A stretch of DNA of 38,377 bases, taken from assembly GCA_036566925.1 (NCBI GenBank), contig DATCVI010000091.1:1-38377 (forward strand), read 5' to 3'. The notes below the pieces were generated by a model that was given only the letters and a program-made list of their open reading frames with translations, was not told the origin of the DNA and did not search any database. Positions 24,370-34,169 of the stretch are shown one piece after another. The position numbers were made by a program, and so were the translations under genes. How positions within the stretch are numbered: the first letter of the stretch is position 1; every line of letters starts with the position of its first letter. The DNA is from Stenotrophomonas_A sp036566925. Lineage in GTDB: Bacteria; Pseudomonadota; Gammaproteobacteria; Xanthomonadales; Xanthomonadaceae.

Positions 24370-27111
24370 ATGAATTCCGATCTTCACACCCCGGCGGAAT
24401 TGACCAACGTACTGGTTGCCGCTTCGATGCGCGCCGACCAGTGGCGCGAACTCAATGCCTACGCCCGCGCCTGGGCCAACGCCGGCAGCGACGCCAGCGC
24501 CGCTCGCCAGCGTTGCGCCACGGTGTTGTCCAAGGTGCAGCGGATGGAACATTGCTGGGCCTACCCGGGCGAACGCCTGCTGGCCACGGTCGAGCGCGCC
24601 TTCGATAACGGCGAGGCGGCGGAGTTCGCGCGCCTGGTGAGCAAGGTCTCCGCCGCGCTGCTGTCCGGCGACTACCGGCGGCAGGCCCAATCCTGGGAGC
24701 CCGGGGAAGATGACGACCGCACCCTGCTCGACGCACTACCGCCGGAATTGCTCGGCGTCGCCGACAAGCCGTACTTCGAAGTATTGGTGGTGACGCCGCA
24801 CAATCCGGCGCACTGGCAGCGCGCCAAGGAAGAGATGCGCAGCATGCGCCGCGGCGACGATGCCTTCCACTATGAAGCGGTGCACGCCGGCAGCTTCGAG
24901 GATGCGGCGCTGGCGGTGATCGTCAACCCGGACCTGCAGGCGGTAGTGCTGATCGACGGCTTCGACCGTCCTTCGCGCCACGACATCGCCGATCTCAAGG
25001 GTTTCATCGCCCGCTACATCGCCATCGATGCGGTCGCTTCGGAGGCCGGCGCGCTATCGACCACGCTGGCACGCACGATCCAGCGCTTTCGCCCCGAGCT
25101 GGACCTGTACCTGCTCACCGACCGCTCGACCGAACAACTGGCCGGTAGCGAAGAAGCCGCGCCGCTGCGGCGGGTGTTCCACCATCTCGAAGAGCCGATG
25201 GAAATCCACCTGGCGATCCTGGACGGGATCATGGACCGCTACGAGACCCCGTACTTCGACAACCTGAAGAAGTACGCATTGCGTCCGATCGGCACCTTCC
25301 ACGCGTTGCCGATCGCGCGCGGCAAGTCGATATTCGGCTCCAACTGGATCCGCGACATGGGCCACTTCTATGGCACCAACATCCTGTTCGCCGAGTCGTC
25401 GGCCACCACCGGCGGCCTGGACAGCCTGCTCGAACCCACCGGCACCATCAAGCGCGCGCAGAACGCGGCGGCACGTGCATTTGGCGCCCAGCGCGCCTAC
25501 TTCGGCACCAACGGCACCTCGACTTCGAACAAGATCGTGGTGCAGGCGGTCTGCAAGCCGGGCGATATCGTCATCGTCGATCGCAACTGCCACAAATCGC
25601 ATCACTACGGTTTCGTCCTGAGCGGGGCGCAGCCCTACTACGTCGAAGCCTTCCCGCTGACCCAGTACTCGATGTACGGCGCGGTGCCGCTGCGCACCAT
25701 CAAGCAGGCGCTGCTCGATTGCGCGGCAGAAGGCAACCTGGCGCGGGTCAAGGTCATCGACATGACCAACTGCACCTTCGACGGCCACATGTACAACCCG
25801 CGCCGGGTGATGGAAGAATGCCTGGCGATCAAGCCGGACCTGATCTTCCTCTGGGACGAAGCCTGGTTTGGCTTTGCCCGCTTCAACCCGCTGCACCGCC
25901 GGCGCACCGCGATGGGCGCGGCGGCCGCCTTGACCGAGCGCTATCGCAGCCAGGCCTATCGCGACGAATACGCGGCCTGGCGCGCCGGGCGCGACCGCGA
26001 CGCACCGCTCTCCCTGGACGAACGCCTGCTGCCCGACCCGGACAAGGTCCGTATCCGCGTCTACCAGACCAACTCGACCCACAAGTCGATGTCGGCCTTC
26101 CGCCAGGGCTCGATGATGTTGGTCTGGGACGAGGACTTCCACCAGGTCGAGGGCCCGTTCGAGGAGGCGTTCTTCGCCCACACCTCGACCTCGCCGAACC
26201 TGCAGCTGATCGCTTCGCTCGACCTGGCGCGCCGGCAGATGGAGCTGGAAGGCTACGCTCTCACCCTGAAGATGACCGACCTGTCGGTGCGCCTGCGCCG
26301 CAGCATCAACACCCACCCGCTGATCTCCAAGTATTTCCGCGCCGCGTCGCCGGAAGACATGATCCCGCCCGAATACCGCGAGTCGGGCCTGCGCGACTAC
26401 GGCCCGGCCCATTCGAGCTGGGCCGAAACCGTGCTCGCCTGGGACCAGGACGAGTTCGCCCTGGACCCCACCCGCCTGACCCTGGTCTGCGGCGCCGCCG
26501 GTTTCGACGGCACCCAGTTCAAGGGCTTGCTCGCCGAGCGCTTCGATATCCAGATCAACAAGACTTCGCGCAACAGCGTGCTGGTGCAGATCAACATCAA
26601 CAACACCCACAGTGATGCGGCACTGCTCATAAAGGCGCTGGCCGACCTGTCGCGCGAGATCGAGACGCGGTTGTCGCAATCGGGCGCATCGGGCCAGCAG
26701 GGCTTCACCGAGCGCGTGCGCTCGCTGATGACCGATGTTCCCGACCTGCCCAACTTCAGCCGCTTCCACGACGCCTTTCGTGAAGCGCCCAACGGCCGCA
26801 GCAACGAGGGCCACATGCGCCCGGCGTTCTTCATGGCCTACGACGAAGCCAACTGCGAGTTCGTCAAGCTGCACAGCGAGGACGTCGAGCGCCGGCTCAA
26901 GGACGGCCCGGAGATGGTGTCGGCCAATTTCGTCATCCCCTACCCGCCCGGCTTTCCGATCATGGTGCCGGGCCAGGTGATCACCGCCGACACCATTGCC
27001 TTCATGCGCAAGCTCGATGTCAAGGAAATCCACGGCTACCACGCCGCACAGGGCATCAAGTTGATCAAGCCCGCGGTCCTGGCCGAACGCAGCGCCAGCT
27101 CAGTGCAGTGA
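24370..27111 (+). CDS. Orn/Lys/Arg-type PLP decarboxylase, extended form
   Basis: A 913-aa fold-type-I decarboxylase of the bacterial arginine/lysine/ornithine group, longer than the usual 710-760 aa. Residues ~1-125 are an extra helical N-terminus; ~130-240 the response-regulator-like wing (YFEVLVVTPHNPAHWQRAKE); then the PLP domain with GTNGTSTSNKIVVQAV, VDRNCHKSHHYGFVL, Asp496 (LWDEAWFGF) and the PLP lysine Lys572 (NSTHKSMSAFRQGSMM); then the C-terminal domain. A ~55-residue insert (RRTAMGAAAALTERYRSQAY onward) precedes the PLP lysine. It should release CO2 from an amino acid and consume a proton. Substrate is not certain. ATG 24370 has GGAGG six bases upstream; the earlier in-frame stretch lacks similarity. 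The AspT-like antiporter follows after 33 bp. Confidence 0.93.
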   Translation: MNSDLHTPAELTNVLVAASMRADQWRELNAYARAWANAGSDASAARQRCATVLSKVQRMEHCWAYPGERLLATVERAFDNGEAAEFARLVSKVSAALLSGDYRRQAQSWEPGEDDDRTLLDALPPELLGVADKPYFEVLVVTPHNPAHWQRAKEEMRSMRRGDDAFHYEAVHAGSFEDAALAVIVNPDLQAVVLIDGFDRPSRHDIADLKGFIARYIAIDAVASEAGALSTTLARTIQRFRPELDLYLLTDRSTEQLAGSEEAAPLRRVFHHLEEPMEIHLAILDGIMDRYETPYFDNLKKYALRPIGTFHALPIARGKSIFGSNWIRDMGHFYGTNILFAESSATTGGLDSLLEPTGTIKRAQNAAARAFGAQRAYFGTNGTSTSNKIVVQAVCKPGDIVIVDRNCHKSHHYGFVLSGAQPYYVEAFPLTQYSMYGAVPLRTIKQALLDCAAEGNLARVKVIDMTNCTFDGHMYNPRRVMEECLAIKPDLIFLWDEAWFGFARFNPLHRRRTAMGAAAALTERYRSQAYRDEYAAWRAGRDRDAPLSLDERLLPDPDKVRIRVYQTNSTHKSMSAFRQGSMMLVWDEDFHQVEGPFEEAFFAHTSTSPNLQLIASLDLARRQMELEGYALTLKMTDLSVRLRRSINTHPLISKYFRAASPEDMIPPEYRESGLRDYGPAHSSWAETVLAWDQDEFALDPTRLTLVCGAAGFDGTQFKGLLAERFDIQINKTSRNSVLVQININNTHSDAALLIKALADLSREIETRLSQSGASGQQGFTERVRSLMTDVPDLPNFSRFHDAFREAPNGRSNEGHMRPAFFMAYDEANCEFVKLHSEDVERRLKDGPEMVSANFVIPYPPGFPIMVPGQVITADTIAFMRKLDVKEIHGYHAAQGIKLIKPAVLAERSASSVQ

Positions 27112-27144
27112 CCTTTCGCCTTCGCGGCACCGGAGAACAAAGCC

Positions 27145-28845
27145 ATGCAAGCCTTCTTCCAGTTCCTTGCGAGCAACCCGTACATCCTGCTGTTCTTCAC
27201 CGTCGGCATGGCCGTGTTCGTCGGCAAGTTCTCGTTCAAGGGCTACGGCCTGGGCATGGTCGCCGCTGCGGTGGTGGTCGGCGCGGCCCTGGCCACCTGG
27301 GCGTCGACCTATGGCGTCAAGCTGCAGCTGGACAACTTCGCCAAGTCGCTCTTCTACTACTTGTTCATGTATGGGGTGGGCTTGCGCGTGGGGCCGGCCT
27401 TCTTCAATAGCCTGAAGAAGGACGGCATCACCTTCACCATCCTGGCGGTGATCTGCGCGGTGCTTGGCCTGGGCCTGGTCGTGCTGATGACCAACCTGCT
27501 GGGACTGCCGGCCGGCTCGGCCGGCGGCATCCTGGCCGGCTCGCAGACCATGTCCGCGGCGATCGGCACCGCCGAAATGGCGGTCGAGCAAGGCGCCTAC
27601 AAGCTGCCGCCGGGCACCAGCGCCGAACAGGTGTCGGGAATGATCGCGCTCGGCTACGGCGTCACCTATATCTGGGGCACGGTCGGCATCATCCTGATCT
27701 GCAAGTACCTGCCGCGTTGGTGGGGCGTGGACGCGCGCCAGGCCGCGCGCGATTACGAGAAGGCCCATGGCGTGCGCAACGTCGACGATGCCGCGCTGAG
27801 CGGCTATCGCGGCGGCGGGCTGCGCGCCTACCGGCTGGAGAACCCGGCCACCGTAGGCCAGAGCATCGGCCAGTTCCGCGGCAAGTTCCCGCAATACCGC
27901 ATCGTCAATGTGCGCCGGGGCGATGAAGCACTGGGCGCCGGTGCCGATGTGGTGCTGCTGTCGGGCGACGTGATCGCGCTCGGCGGGCGCCTGCAGGACC
28001 TGACCAGCAACATCGGCCTGATCGGCGCCGAGGTCGATGACCCGCAAGCGCTGAACGTGCCGCTGGACCAGGCCGAAATCCTCGTCACCGCCAAGGCCTT
28101 CGACGGCAAGCCGCTGAAGACCCTGGCCACCGAGGAATTCGCCGGGCAGTTGCAGGTGACCCGGCTGGAGCGCTCGGGCGAACCGATGCCGGTGGGCGCC
28201 GACACCGAACTCAAGCGCCTGGACGTGATCTTCGTCACCGGCCTGAAGAGCGCGGTGGACAAGGCCGCCGGTTTGCTGGGCAAAGTCGCCCGCCCGAGCA
28301 CCTCGACCGACCTGCTCACGCTCTCCGGCGGCATGGTGCTGGGCTTGCTGATCGGCATGATCAACGTGCCGATCGGCGACTTCTCGGTCGGCCTGGGCAA
28401 TGCCGGCGGCTTGTTGTTGTCGGGCATCCTGGTGTCCTCGCTGGTCTCGCGCCTGCGCTACTTCGGCAGCACCCCCAATGCCGCGCGCAACATCCTCGAA
28501 GACCTGGGCCTGGTGACGTTCATCGCCATCGTCGGCATCAATGCCGGGGCGACGTTGCTGGAACAGCTCACCGGTTCGATCGCGATCAAGATCTTCGTCG
28601 CCGGCTTTGTCGCCAGCACCATTCCGCCGTTCGTCACCTGGGCGGTGGGCTATCACTTGTTCAAGATCAACCCGGCGGTCCTGATGGGCGGCGTGGCCGG
28701 CTCGCGCTCGCACTCCGGGCCTGCGCGTGAAGCGGCCAAGGAGATCGACAGCACGGTGCCGTGGGTCGGATTCCCGGTGGGCTATGCGGTCTCCGGCGTG
28801 CTCTACACCGTGTTTGGCTACTTCGCCATGGTGCTATCCAACTAG
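27145..28845 (+). CDS. AspT-like aspartate:alanine antiporter family transporter (copy 1)
   Basis: A 566-aa transporter of the AspT/YidE/YbjL family: ~5 N-terminal helices (YILLFFTVGMAVFVGKFSFKG onward), two cytoplasmic TrkA_C (RCK_C) domains (~215-290 and ~300-385), and a second membrane half of ~5 helices. The membrane halves carry the antiporter-duplication motifs LAGSQTMSAAIGTAEMAVEQG and VLMGGVAGSRSHSGPAREAAKE. AspT exchanges aspartate for alanine electrogenically alongside aspartate decarboxylase, building proton-motive force. Here the neighbour is a basic-amino-acid-type decarboxylase, so the exchanged pair is unknown. GGAG lies nine bases before the ATG. Confidence 0.92.
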   Translation: MQAFFQFLASNPYILLFFTVGMAVFVGKFSFKGYGLGMVAAAVVVGAALATWASTYGVKLQLDNFAKSLFYYLFMYGVGLRVGPAFFNSLKKDGITFTILAVICAVLGLGLVVLMTNLLGLPAGSAGGILAGSQTMSAAIGTAEMAVEQGAYKLPPGTSAEQVSGMIALGYGVTYIWGTVGIILICKYLPRWWGVDARQAARDYEKAHGVRNVDDAALSGYRGGGLRAYRLENPATVGQSIGQFRGKFPQYRIVNVRRGDEALGAGADVVLLSGDVIALGGRLQDLTSNIGLIGAEVDDPQALNVPLDQAEILVTAKAFDGKPLKTLATEEFAGQLQVTRLERSGEPMPVGADTELKRLDVIFVTGLKSAVDKAAGLLGKVARPSTSTDLLTLSGGMVLGLLIGMINVPIGDFSVGLGNAGGLLLSGILVSSLVSRLRYFGSTPNAARNILEDLGLVTFIAIVGINAGATLLEQLTGSIAIKIFVAGFVASTIPPFVTWAVGYHLFKINPAVLMGGVAGSRSHSGPAREAAKEIDSTVPWVGFPVGYAVSGVLYTVFGYFAMVLSN

Positions 28846-28861
28846 CACCGGGGAGGCGCGC

Positions 28862-30262
28862 GTGAACATCACTCAGCGTAAGCGGCGCGGGACGGCGGCA
28901 ATGCGTTGGCAGCAGTGGGCCTTCACCGGCCTGCTGTTGCACAGCTTGCCCGGCTACGCGCAATCCACCGCGTCGGTCGAGCCCGAGGAAGCCGAGGTGG
29001 TCAGCCCCGAAGCCGTGATCCTCGCTCCGAGTTCCACCGAGCAGGGGCAGACGCCGCTGGACGAAGCGTTCGGCCCGCGCGACCGCCGCGACTGGATCCG
29101 CGAGACCCGGCGCAAGGCGTTCCAGGACACCAAGTTCGAGGTGCAGGCGCGCACCTTCTACCTCGACCGCGACAAGTACGACGACAGCGAAAGCTCCGCC
29201 TGGGCACTGGGCGGCTCGGCCGGCTTCAAGACCGGCTACTTCCGCGAGCGCTTTGCCCTGGGCGCGACCGGCTACACCTCGCAACGGCTGTACGGCCCCG
29301 ACGACAAGGACGGCACCTTGCTGCTCAAGCCAGGCCAGGAGGGCTACACCGTGTTGGGCGAGGTCTACGGCGAATTCCTGCTCAACCAGGACACGCGGCT
29401 GAGTCTGGGCCGCTTCGGCATCGACACGCCCTACATCAACCGCAACGACGCGCGGATGACCCCCAATACCTTCCAGGCGATCACCGTGCAGGGCCTGTAC
29501 GGCGGCGACGACGGCGCCCCGCAGTGGCGCGTGGGCGGCGGCTATTTCGACCAGATCAAGGAACGCAATTCCGACGAGTTCGTCTCGATGGCGACCGATG
29601 CCGGCGCCCCCGCCGGGATCAAGCGCGGCGTGTACAGCGTGGGCGCCAACTACAAGTCCGGCAATCTCTCGCTGGGCGCGATCGGCTACCACAGCAACGA
29701 CATCATCGACATCTTCTACACCGAGGCCAAGTACGCCATCCCGCTGGGCGAGGCGCTGAAACTCCAGCTCGGGTTGCAGTACACCGACCAGGGCAGCGCC
29801 GGCGACGACCTGCTGCGCGGGGCCGACTTCTCCTCCCAGCAATGGGGCGGCAAGGCCGAACTCGCCTACAAGGGGGCGTTGTTCACTACCGCCTACACCC
29901 GCGCCGGTGGCGACAGCAACATGCAGAACCCCTGGAGCGGCTACCCGGGCTATACCAGCGTGCAGGTAGAGGACTTCAACCGCGATGGCGAAGGCGCCTG
30001 GTTGTTGCGCGCGTCGTACGCTTTCCAGGCGGTCAAGGGCGCCAGTGTCTACGCGCTCTATGTCGATGGTTCGGACCCGGATGCGCCGGGCGACTTCGCC
30101 AAGGACGAATACGACTTCAACCTGCAGTGGGCGGTCCCGGAGGGCAGGTTCAAGGGCCTGATGTTGCGGCTGCGCTATGCGCACGTGGAACAGAAAGATC
30201 CGCAACGCAGCGATCTCGACGACCTGCGCGTCATGGTGTTCTACGACCCGCCCAGTTTGTGA
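28862..30262 (+). CDS. OprD-family outer-membrane porin
   Basis: A ~466-aa barrel protein. Signal region WAFTGLLLHSLPGYAQS; the mature part begins near LDEAFGPRDRRDWIRETRRK and shows OprD (PF03573) blocks: FEVQARTFYLDRDKYDD, AWALGGSAGFKTGYFRERFALGATGY, and a series of strands such as YSVGANYKSGNLSLGAIGYHSND ending in the PPSL C-terminus. OprD porins are specific for basic amino acids and related carboxylates in Pseudomonas, fitting uptake of the substrate of the neighbouring decarboxylase. Start chosen is GTG 28862 because GGGGAGG lies directly upstream; ATG 28901, closer to the signal peptide, is an alternative. A frame open since 28727 overlaps the antiporter and is not used. It sits between the two antiporter genes (16-bp and 9-bp gaps). 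Confidence 0.88.
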   Translation: MNITQRKRRGTAAMRWQQWAFTGLLLHSLPGYAQSTASVEPEEAEVVSPEAVILAPSSTEQGQTPLDEAFGPRDRRDWIRETRRKAFQDTKFEVQARTFYLDRDKYDDSESSAWALGGSAGFKTGYFRERFALGATGYTSQRLYGPDDKDGTLLLKPGQEGYTVLGEVYGEFLLNQDTRLSLGRFGIDTPYINRNDARMTPNTFQAITVQGLYGGDDGAPQWRVGGGYFDQIKERNSDEFVSMATDAGAPAGIKRGVYSVGANYKSGNLSLGAIGYHSNDIIDIFYTEAKYAIPLGEALKLQLGLQYTDQGSAGDDLLRGADFSSQQWGGKAELAYKGALFTTAYTRAGGDSNMQNPWSGYPGYTSVQVEDFNRDGEGAWLLRASYAFQAVKGASVYALYVDGSDPDAPGDFAKDEYDFNLQWAVPEGRFKGLMLRLRYAHVEQKDPQRSDLDDLRVMVFYDPPSL

Positions 30263-30271
30263 GGGGGCCGC

Positions 30272-31960
30272 ATGGCCTGGCTGGCTGGCATCCTCTCGCG
30301 ATATCCGGAACTGGCGATCTACCTGGCGCTGGCGCTGGGCTATTGGCTCGGCGCCATCCGCATCCGCGGCTTCGTCCTCGGCGGCGTGACCGGATCGCTG
30401 CTGGCCGGCATGTTGCTGGGGTGGGCGTTCGAAGTGCCGGTCTCGGCCACGGCCAAGTCGCTGGTATTCCTGCTGTTCCTGTTCGGCATCGGCTACGAGG
30501 TCGGGCCGCGCTTTGCGTCGGCGATGAAGGGCGATGGCTGGCGCTATGCGGTGCTGGCGGTGTTTATGCCGGTGGTCGGCCTGGCCGTGGCCATCCCGGT
30601 TGCGCTTTGGTTGCGGCTCGATCCGGGCCTGGCCGCCGGCATGTTGTCCGGAGCGCTGACCGAGTCACCGGCCATGGGCACCGCCAGCGAGGCGATCGCG
30701 CGCATGCCGATCGACGAGGCACTCAAGGCCCGCTACCAGGCGCACATCGGCGTGGCCGACGCCCTGTGCTATCTGACCGGTGCGCTCGGGGTGATCTTCA
30801 CCTGCACGGTGATCGGCCCGCGCCTGCTGCGCAGCAACCTGGTCGAAGAGGCGCTGGCGCTGGAAGCGCGCTATGGCATCGAACGCCGGCGCATTGGCGT
30901 GGCCTCGGCGTGGCAGCCATTCGAGACGCGCGCTTATCGGATTGCGCCGAGTGCGGCGATCGCCGACAAGACGGTCGCGCAGGCGGAAGGCCAGCTCGAG
31001 GGCGAGCGCCTGTTCGTGTACCGGATACGCCGCGGCGATACGCTCATTGAGCCACTTCCGGACACCGTGCTGCGGGCGGGTGACCTCCTCGCGGTGGGCG
31101 GTCGCCGCCCTACCCTGGTGGACATGCTCGGCGAGCGCGCCGAGGAGGTCGACGACCCGGCCTTGCTCGACATCGCCATGGCCGCGCACCACGTGTTCAT
31201 CCGCAAGCCCGGCTGGGCCGGCAAGACCCTGGAAGAGATCGCCCGCGCCGACGCGGTGCGCGCGGTGTTCCTGCGCCAGATCCTGCGCAACGGCCAGCAG
31301 ATGCCGATCGGCACGCAGTCCACCATCGAGCGTGGCGATGTGCTGCTGCTGGTGGGGCCGGAGCCGGCGGTGGAGCGCGCGGCCGCCGAGTTCGGCGAGA
31401 TCGTCCACGCCACCGATGTCACCGACTTCGTGGTGGTCGGGGCGGCGATCTTCCTGGGCGCCTTGTTCGGCATCGTCGCGGTCGTGCCGTTGGGCAATGT
31501 CACGGTGAGCATCGGCACCAGCGTCGGCGCACTGCTGGGCGGGATCCTCGCCGGCCACATTCGCGCCCGGCGGCCGTTGTTCGGTCGCGTGCCCGACAGC
31601 GCGGTGAAGCTGATGCAGGCCTATGGCCTGGCCGCTTTCGTGGCGATGGTCGGCCTCGGCGCCGGCCCGCACTTCCTCGAAGCGGTGCGGCAGTCCGGTG
31701 CCGGTTTGTTCTTTGGCGGGCTGCTGGTGACGATGGCGCCGCTGCTCGCCGGCCTGTGGTTCGGCAGCCGCGTGCTGAAGATTCCGCCGGTCCTGCTGCT
31801 GGGTGCCATCTCCGGGGCGCAAACCTTTACCGCTGCACTGGCGGCGCTGCAGGAGAAATCGGGCAGTTCGATCGCGGTGATCGGCTACTCCGGCGCGGTC
31901 GCCATTGCCCATGTACTGCTGACCACCTGGGGCACCATCATCGTGCTGGTCGTGGCCTGA
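30272..31960 (+). CDS. AspT-like aspartate:alanine antiporter family transporter (copy 2)
   Basis: A 562-aa paralogue of the transporter at 27145-28845 with the same order: N-terminal helices (LAIYLALALGYWLGAIRIRG, GSLLAGMLLGWAFEV), two TrkA_C domains (~215-290 and ~300-375, for example RRGDTLIEPLPDTVLRAGDLLAVGG), and a C-terminal membrane half. The motifs are diverged: LSGALTESPAMGTASEAI in the first half and GAISGAQTFTAALAALQEKSG in the second, where copy 1 has the GSRSHSG sequence. The divergence suggests a different substrate or direction of exchange, or pairing as a heteromer. The last bases overlap a possible terminator shared with the convergent reductase gene. Confidence 0.9.
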   Translation: MAWLAGILSRYPELAIYLALALGYWLGAIRIRGFVLGGVTGSLLAGMLLGWAFEVPVSATAKSLVFLLFLFGIGYEVGPRFASAMKGDGWRYAVLAVFMPVVGLAVAIPVALWLRLDPGLAAGMLSGALTESPAMGTASEAIARMPIDEALKARYQAHIGVADALCYLTGALGVIFTCTVIGPRLLRSNLVEEALALEARYGIERRRIGVASAWQPFETRAYRIAPSAAIADKTVAQAEGQLEGERLFVYRIRRGDTLIEPLPDTVLRAGDLLAVGGRRPTLVDMLGERAEEVDDPALLDIAMAAHHVFIRKPGWAGKTLEEIARADAVRAVFLRQILRNGQQMPIGTQSTIERGDVLLLVGPEPAVERAAAEFGEIVHATDVTDFVVVGAAIFLGALFGIVAVVPLGNVTVSIGTSVGALLGGILAGHIRARRPLFGRVPDSAVKLMQAYGLAAFVAMVGLGAGPHFLEAVRQSGAGLFFGGLLVTMAPLLAGLWFGSRVLKIPPVLLLGAISGAQTFTAALAALQEKSGSSIAVIGYSGAVAIAHVLLTTWGTIIVLVVA

Positions 31961-31979
31961 GCGGGCTCGCCCCGGCTCA
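31958..31979. terminator. Possible bidirectional hairpin between convergent genes
   Basis: TGAGC-GGG-CTCG-CCC-cg-GCTCA can fold into an 8-bp stem with a two-base bulge and a four-base loop. It spans the stop codon of the second antiporter and the stop codon of the reductase on the other strand, the expected place for a bidirectional terminator. There is no T-run, so intrinsic termination would be weak. Confidence 0.35.
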
Positions 31980-32885
31980 GCGCTCCAACAGCCCCAGCAA
32001 CGATTGATGCGCCGCCACCCCGGCCAGCGCCCCCTCGCCTACCGCCAGGGCGATGTTGCCGGTCATGCGCGCCGCATCGCCGCAGGCGAACACGCCGTCC
32101 ACGGTGGTCTGCTTGGCGGAGTCGGTGGTGATGCAGCCGCCGTCTTCCTGCTCGCAGCCCAGTTGCGCGGCCAGTGGCACGGTCAGTTCGTTCTTCGGGG
32201 TAACAAACAAGGCATCCATTTCGCGGCGCCGGCCATCGGCGAGCACCACCGTGGCGCGGCCGTCGATGCGCTGCACCGCGCTGCGCTCGATCTCGACCCC
32301 GCGCTGCAGCAGCCGCCGTGCCAGATCCGGCGCCAGGCCCGGCTCGTCCTGATCGCAGAACAGGGTCACCGGTCCCCAGTCGGACAGCAGCAACGCCTGG
32401 TGGCTGGCACCTTCGCGCGAACAGGCGATCACGCCGATGCGCCCGCCCGCCAGTTCGTAGCCGTGGCAGTACGGGCAATGGAACACGCTGTGGCCCCAAC
32501 GCTCGGCCACACCGTCGATCGCTGGCAGCACATCGCGCACGCCGTGGGCCAGGATCAGCCGCCGCGCCAGGTAGGACTCGCCGGACGCGCAGTCGATGCG
32601 GAAGCCTTCGGTCACGGCACTGGCGGTGAGCGCTTCATCCTCATGCCAGGCCACCGTCGGATAGGCCAACAGCCCGGCGCGCCCCTGTTCGGCGATCTGC
32701 GCCGGTGGTTGGCCATCGTGGCCGAGGAAGCCATGGGCGCGGCTGGCGGCACCGTTGCGCGGAGCCCCGGTATCGATCACCGCGACGCTGCGGCGCGCCC
32801 GCGCCAATTGCAGCGCCGCCGACATGCCGGCATAGCTGCCTCCGACGACGATGGCATCGAGTAACGCCGAAGACGAAGCGACCAT
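31977..32885 (-). CDS. Thioredoxin-reductase-like FAD oxidoreductase (CPYC type)
   Basis: A 302-aa flavoprotein. FAD motif DAIVVGGSYAGMSAALQLARARR near the start; redox-active Cys137 and Cys140 in HCPYCHGYELAGG; FAD motif TTVDGVFACGDAARM near the C-terminus. The CPYCHGYE sequence is like that of TrxR-like enzymes of the GliT/HlmI group rather than CATC of true thioredoxin reductase. The usual NADPH-domain glycine motif (GGGxSA) is replaced by IACSREGASHQA, so the electron donor is uncertain; it may work as an oxidase or use a disulfide small molecule. ATG 32885 is preferred over TTG 32891. It is divergent from the sigma-54 activator, with a shared 240-bp upstream region. Confidence 0.88.
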   Translation of the reverse strand: MVASSSALLDAIVVGGSYAGMSAALQLARARRSVAVIDTGAPRNGAASRAHGFLGHDGQPPAQIAEQGRAGLLAYPTVAWHEDEALTASAVTEGFRIDCASGESYLARRLILAHGVRDVLPAIDGVAERWGHSVFHCPYCHGYELAGGRIGVIACSREGASHQALLLSDWGPVTLFCDQDEPGLAPDLARRLLQRGVEIERSAVQRIDGRATVVLADGRRREMDALFVTPKNELTVPLAAQLGCEQEDGGCITTDSAKQTTVDGVFACGDAARMTGNIALAVGEGALAGVAAHQSLLGLLER

Positions 32886-32922
32886 GGGCAACTCGCAGGT
32901 GGGGGCGGCGCAGTCTAGGAAC

Positions 32923-32938
32923 CGGCCTGTATAGGCCG
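32923..32938. promoter_or_regulatory. Palindrome in the reductase/activator divergent region
   Basis: CGGCCT-GTAT-AGGCCG is a perfect 6-bp inverted repeat with a four-base centre, 38 bp upstream of the reductase start. Its central TATA could overlap a -10 element. An operator is plausible but only the symmetry is seen. The remaining part of the 32886-33126 interval holds no gene that I can support. Confidence 0.3.
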
Positions 32939-33126
32939 TGCGAGCGCGCGGCTGCCGCCGAAGCTGTACCAGTCATCCGCGCCCTGGCCTGGTTCACTTT
33001 GGCCCTGGCCGGATTCGCGCCCGCTTTGACGTTGCTCCAGGAGTCGCAGTCGCAATGGCGGGTTGGCACCGTCCGACCCGCGCGACCCGGCCGCACCCAT
33101 GGAGCAATTCACAGACGGAGCTTGCC

Positions 33127-34152
<1,026 letters not shown>

Positions 34153-34169
34153 GTCGCGCCGGGTCTGGC

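Noticed and set aside
25054..27042. 662-codon minus-strand open frame inside the decarboxylase
   Set aside because: Antisense to a gene with all PLP motifs; no domain or ribosome site of its own.
28906..31050. 714-codon plus-strand open frame across the porin and second antiporter
   Set aside because: Arg/Gly-rich out-of-frame translation; both real genes in other frames are well supported.
32999..33006. TTGGCCCT before the sigma-54 activator, resembling the regulatory element
   Set aside because: Only 8 contiguous bases match and the CCAA-N3-CCAA repeat is broken; too weak to call a site.
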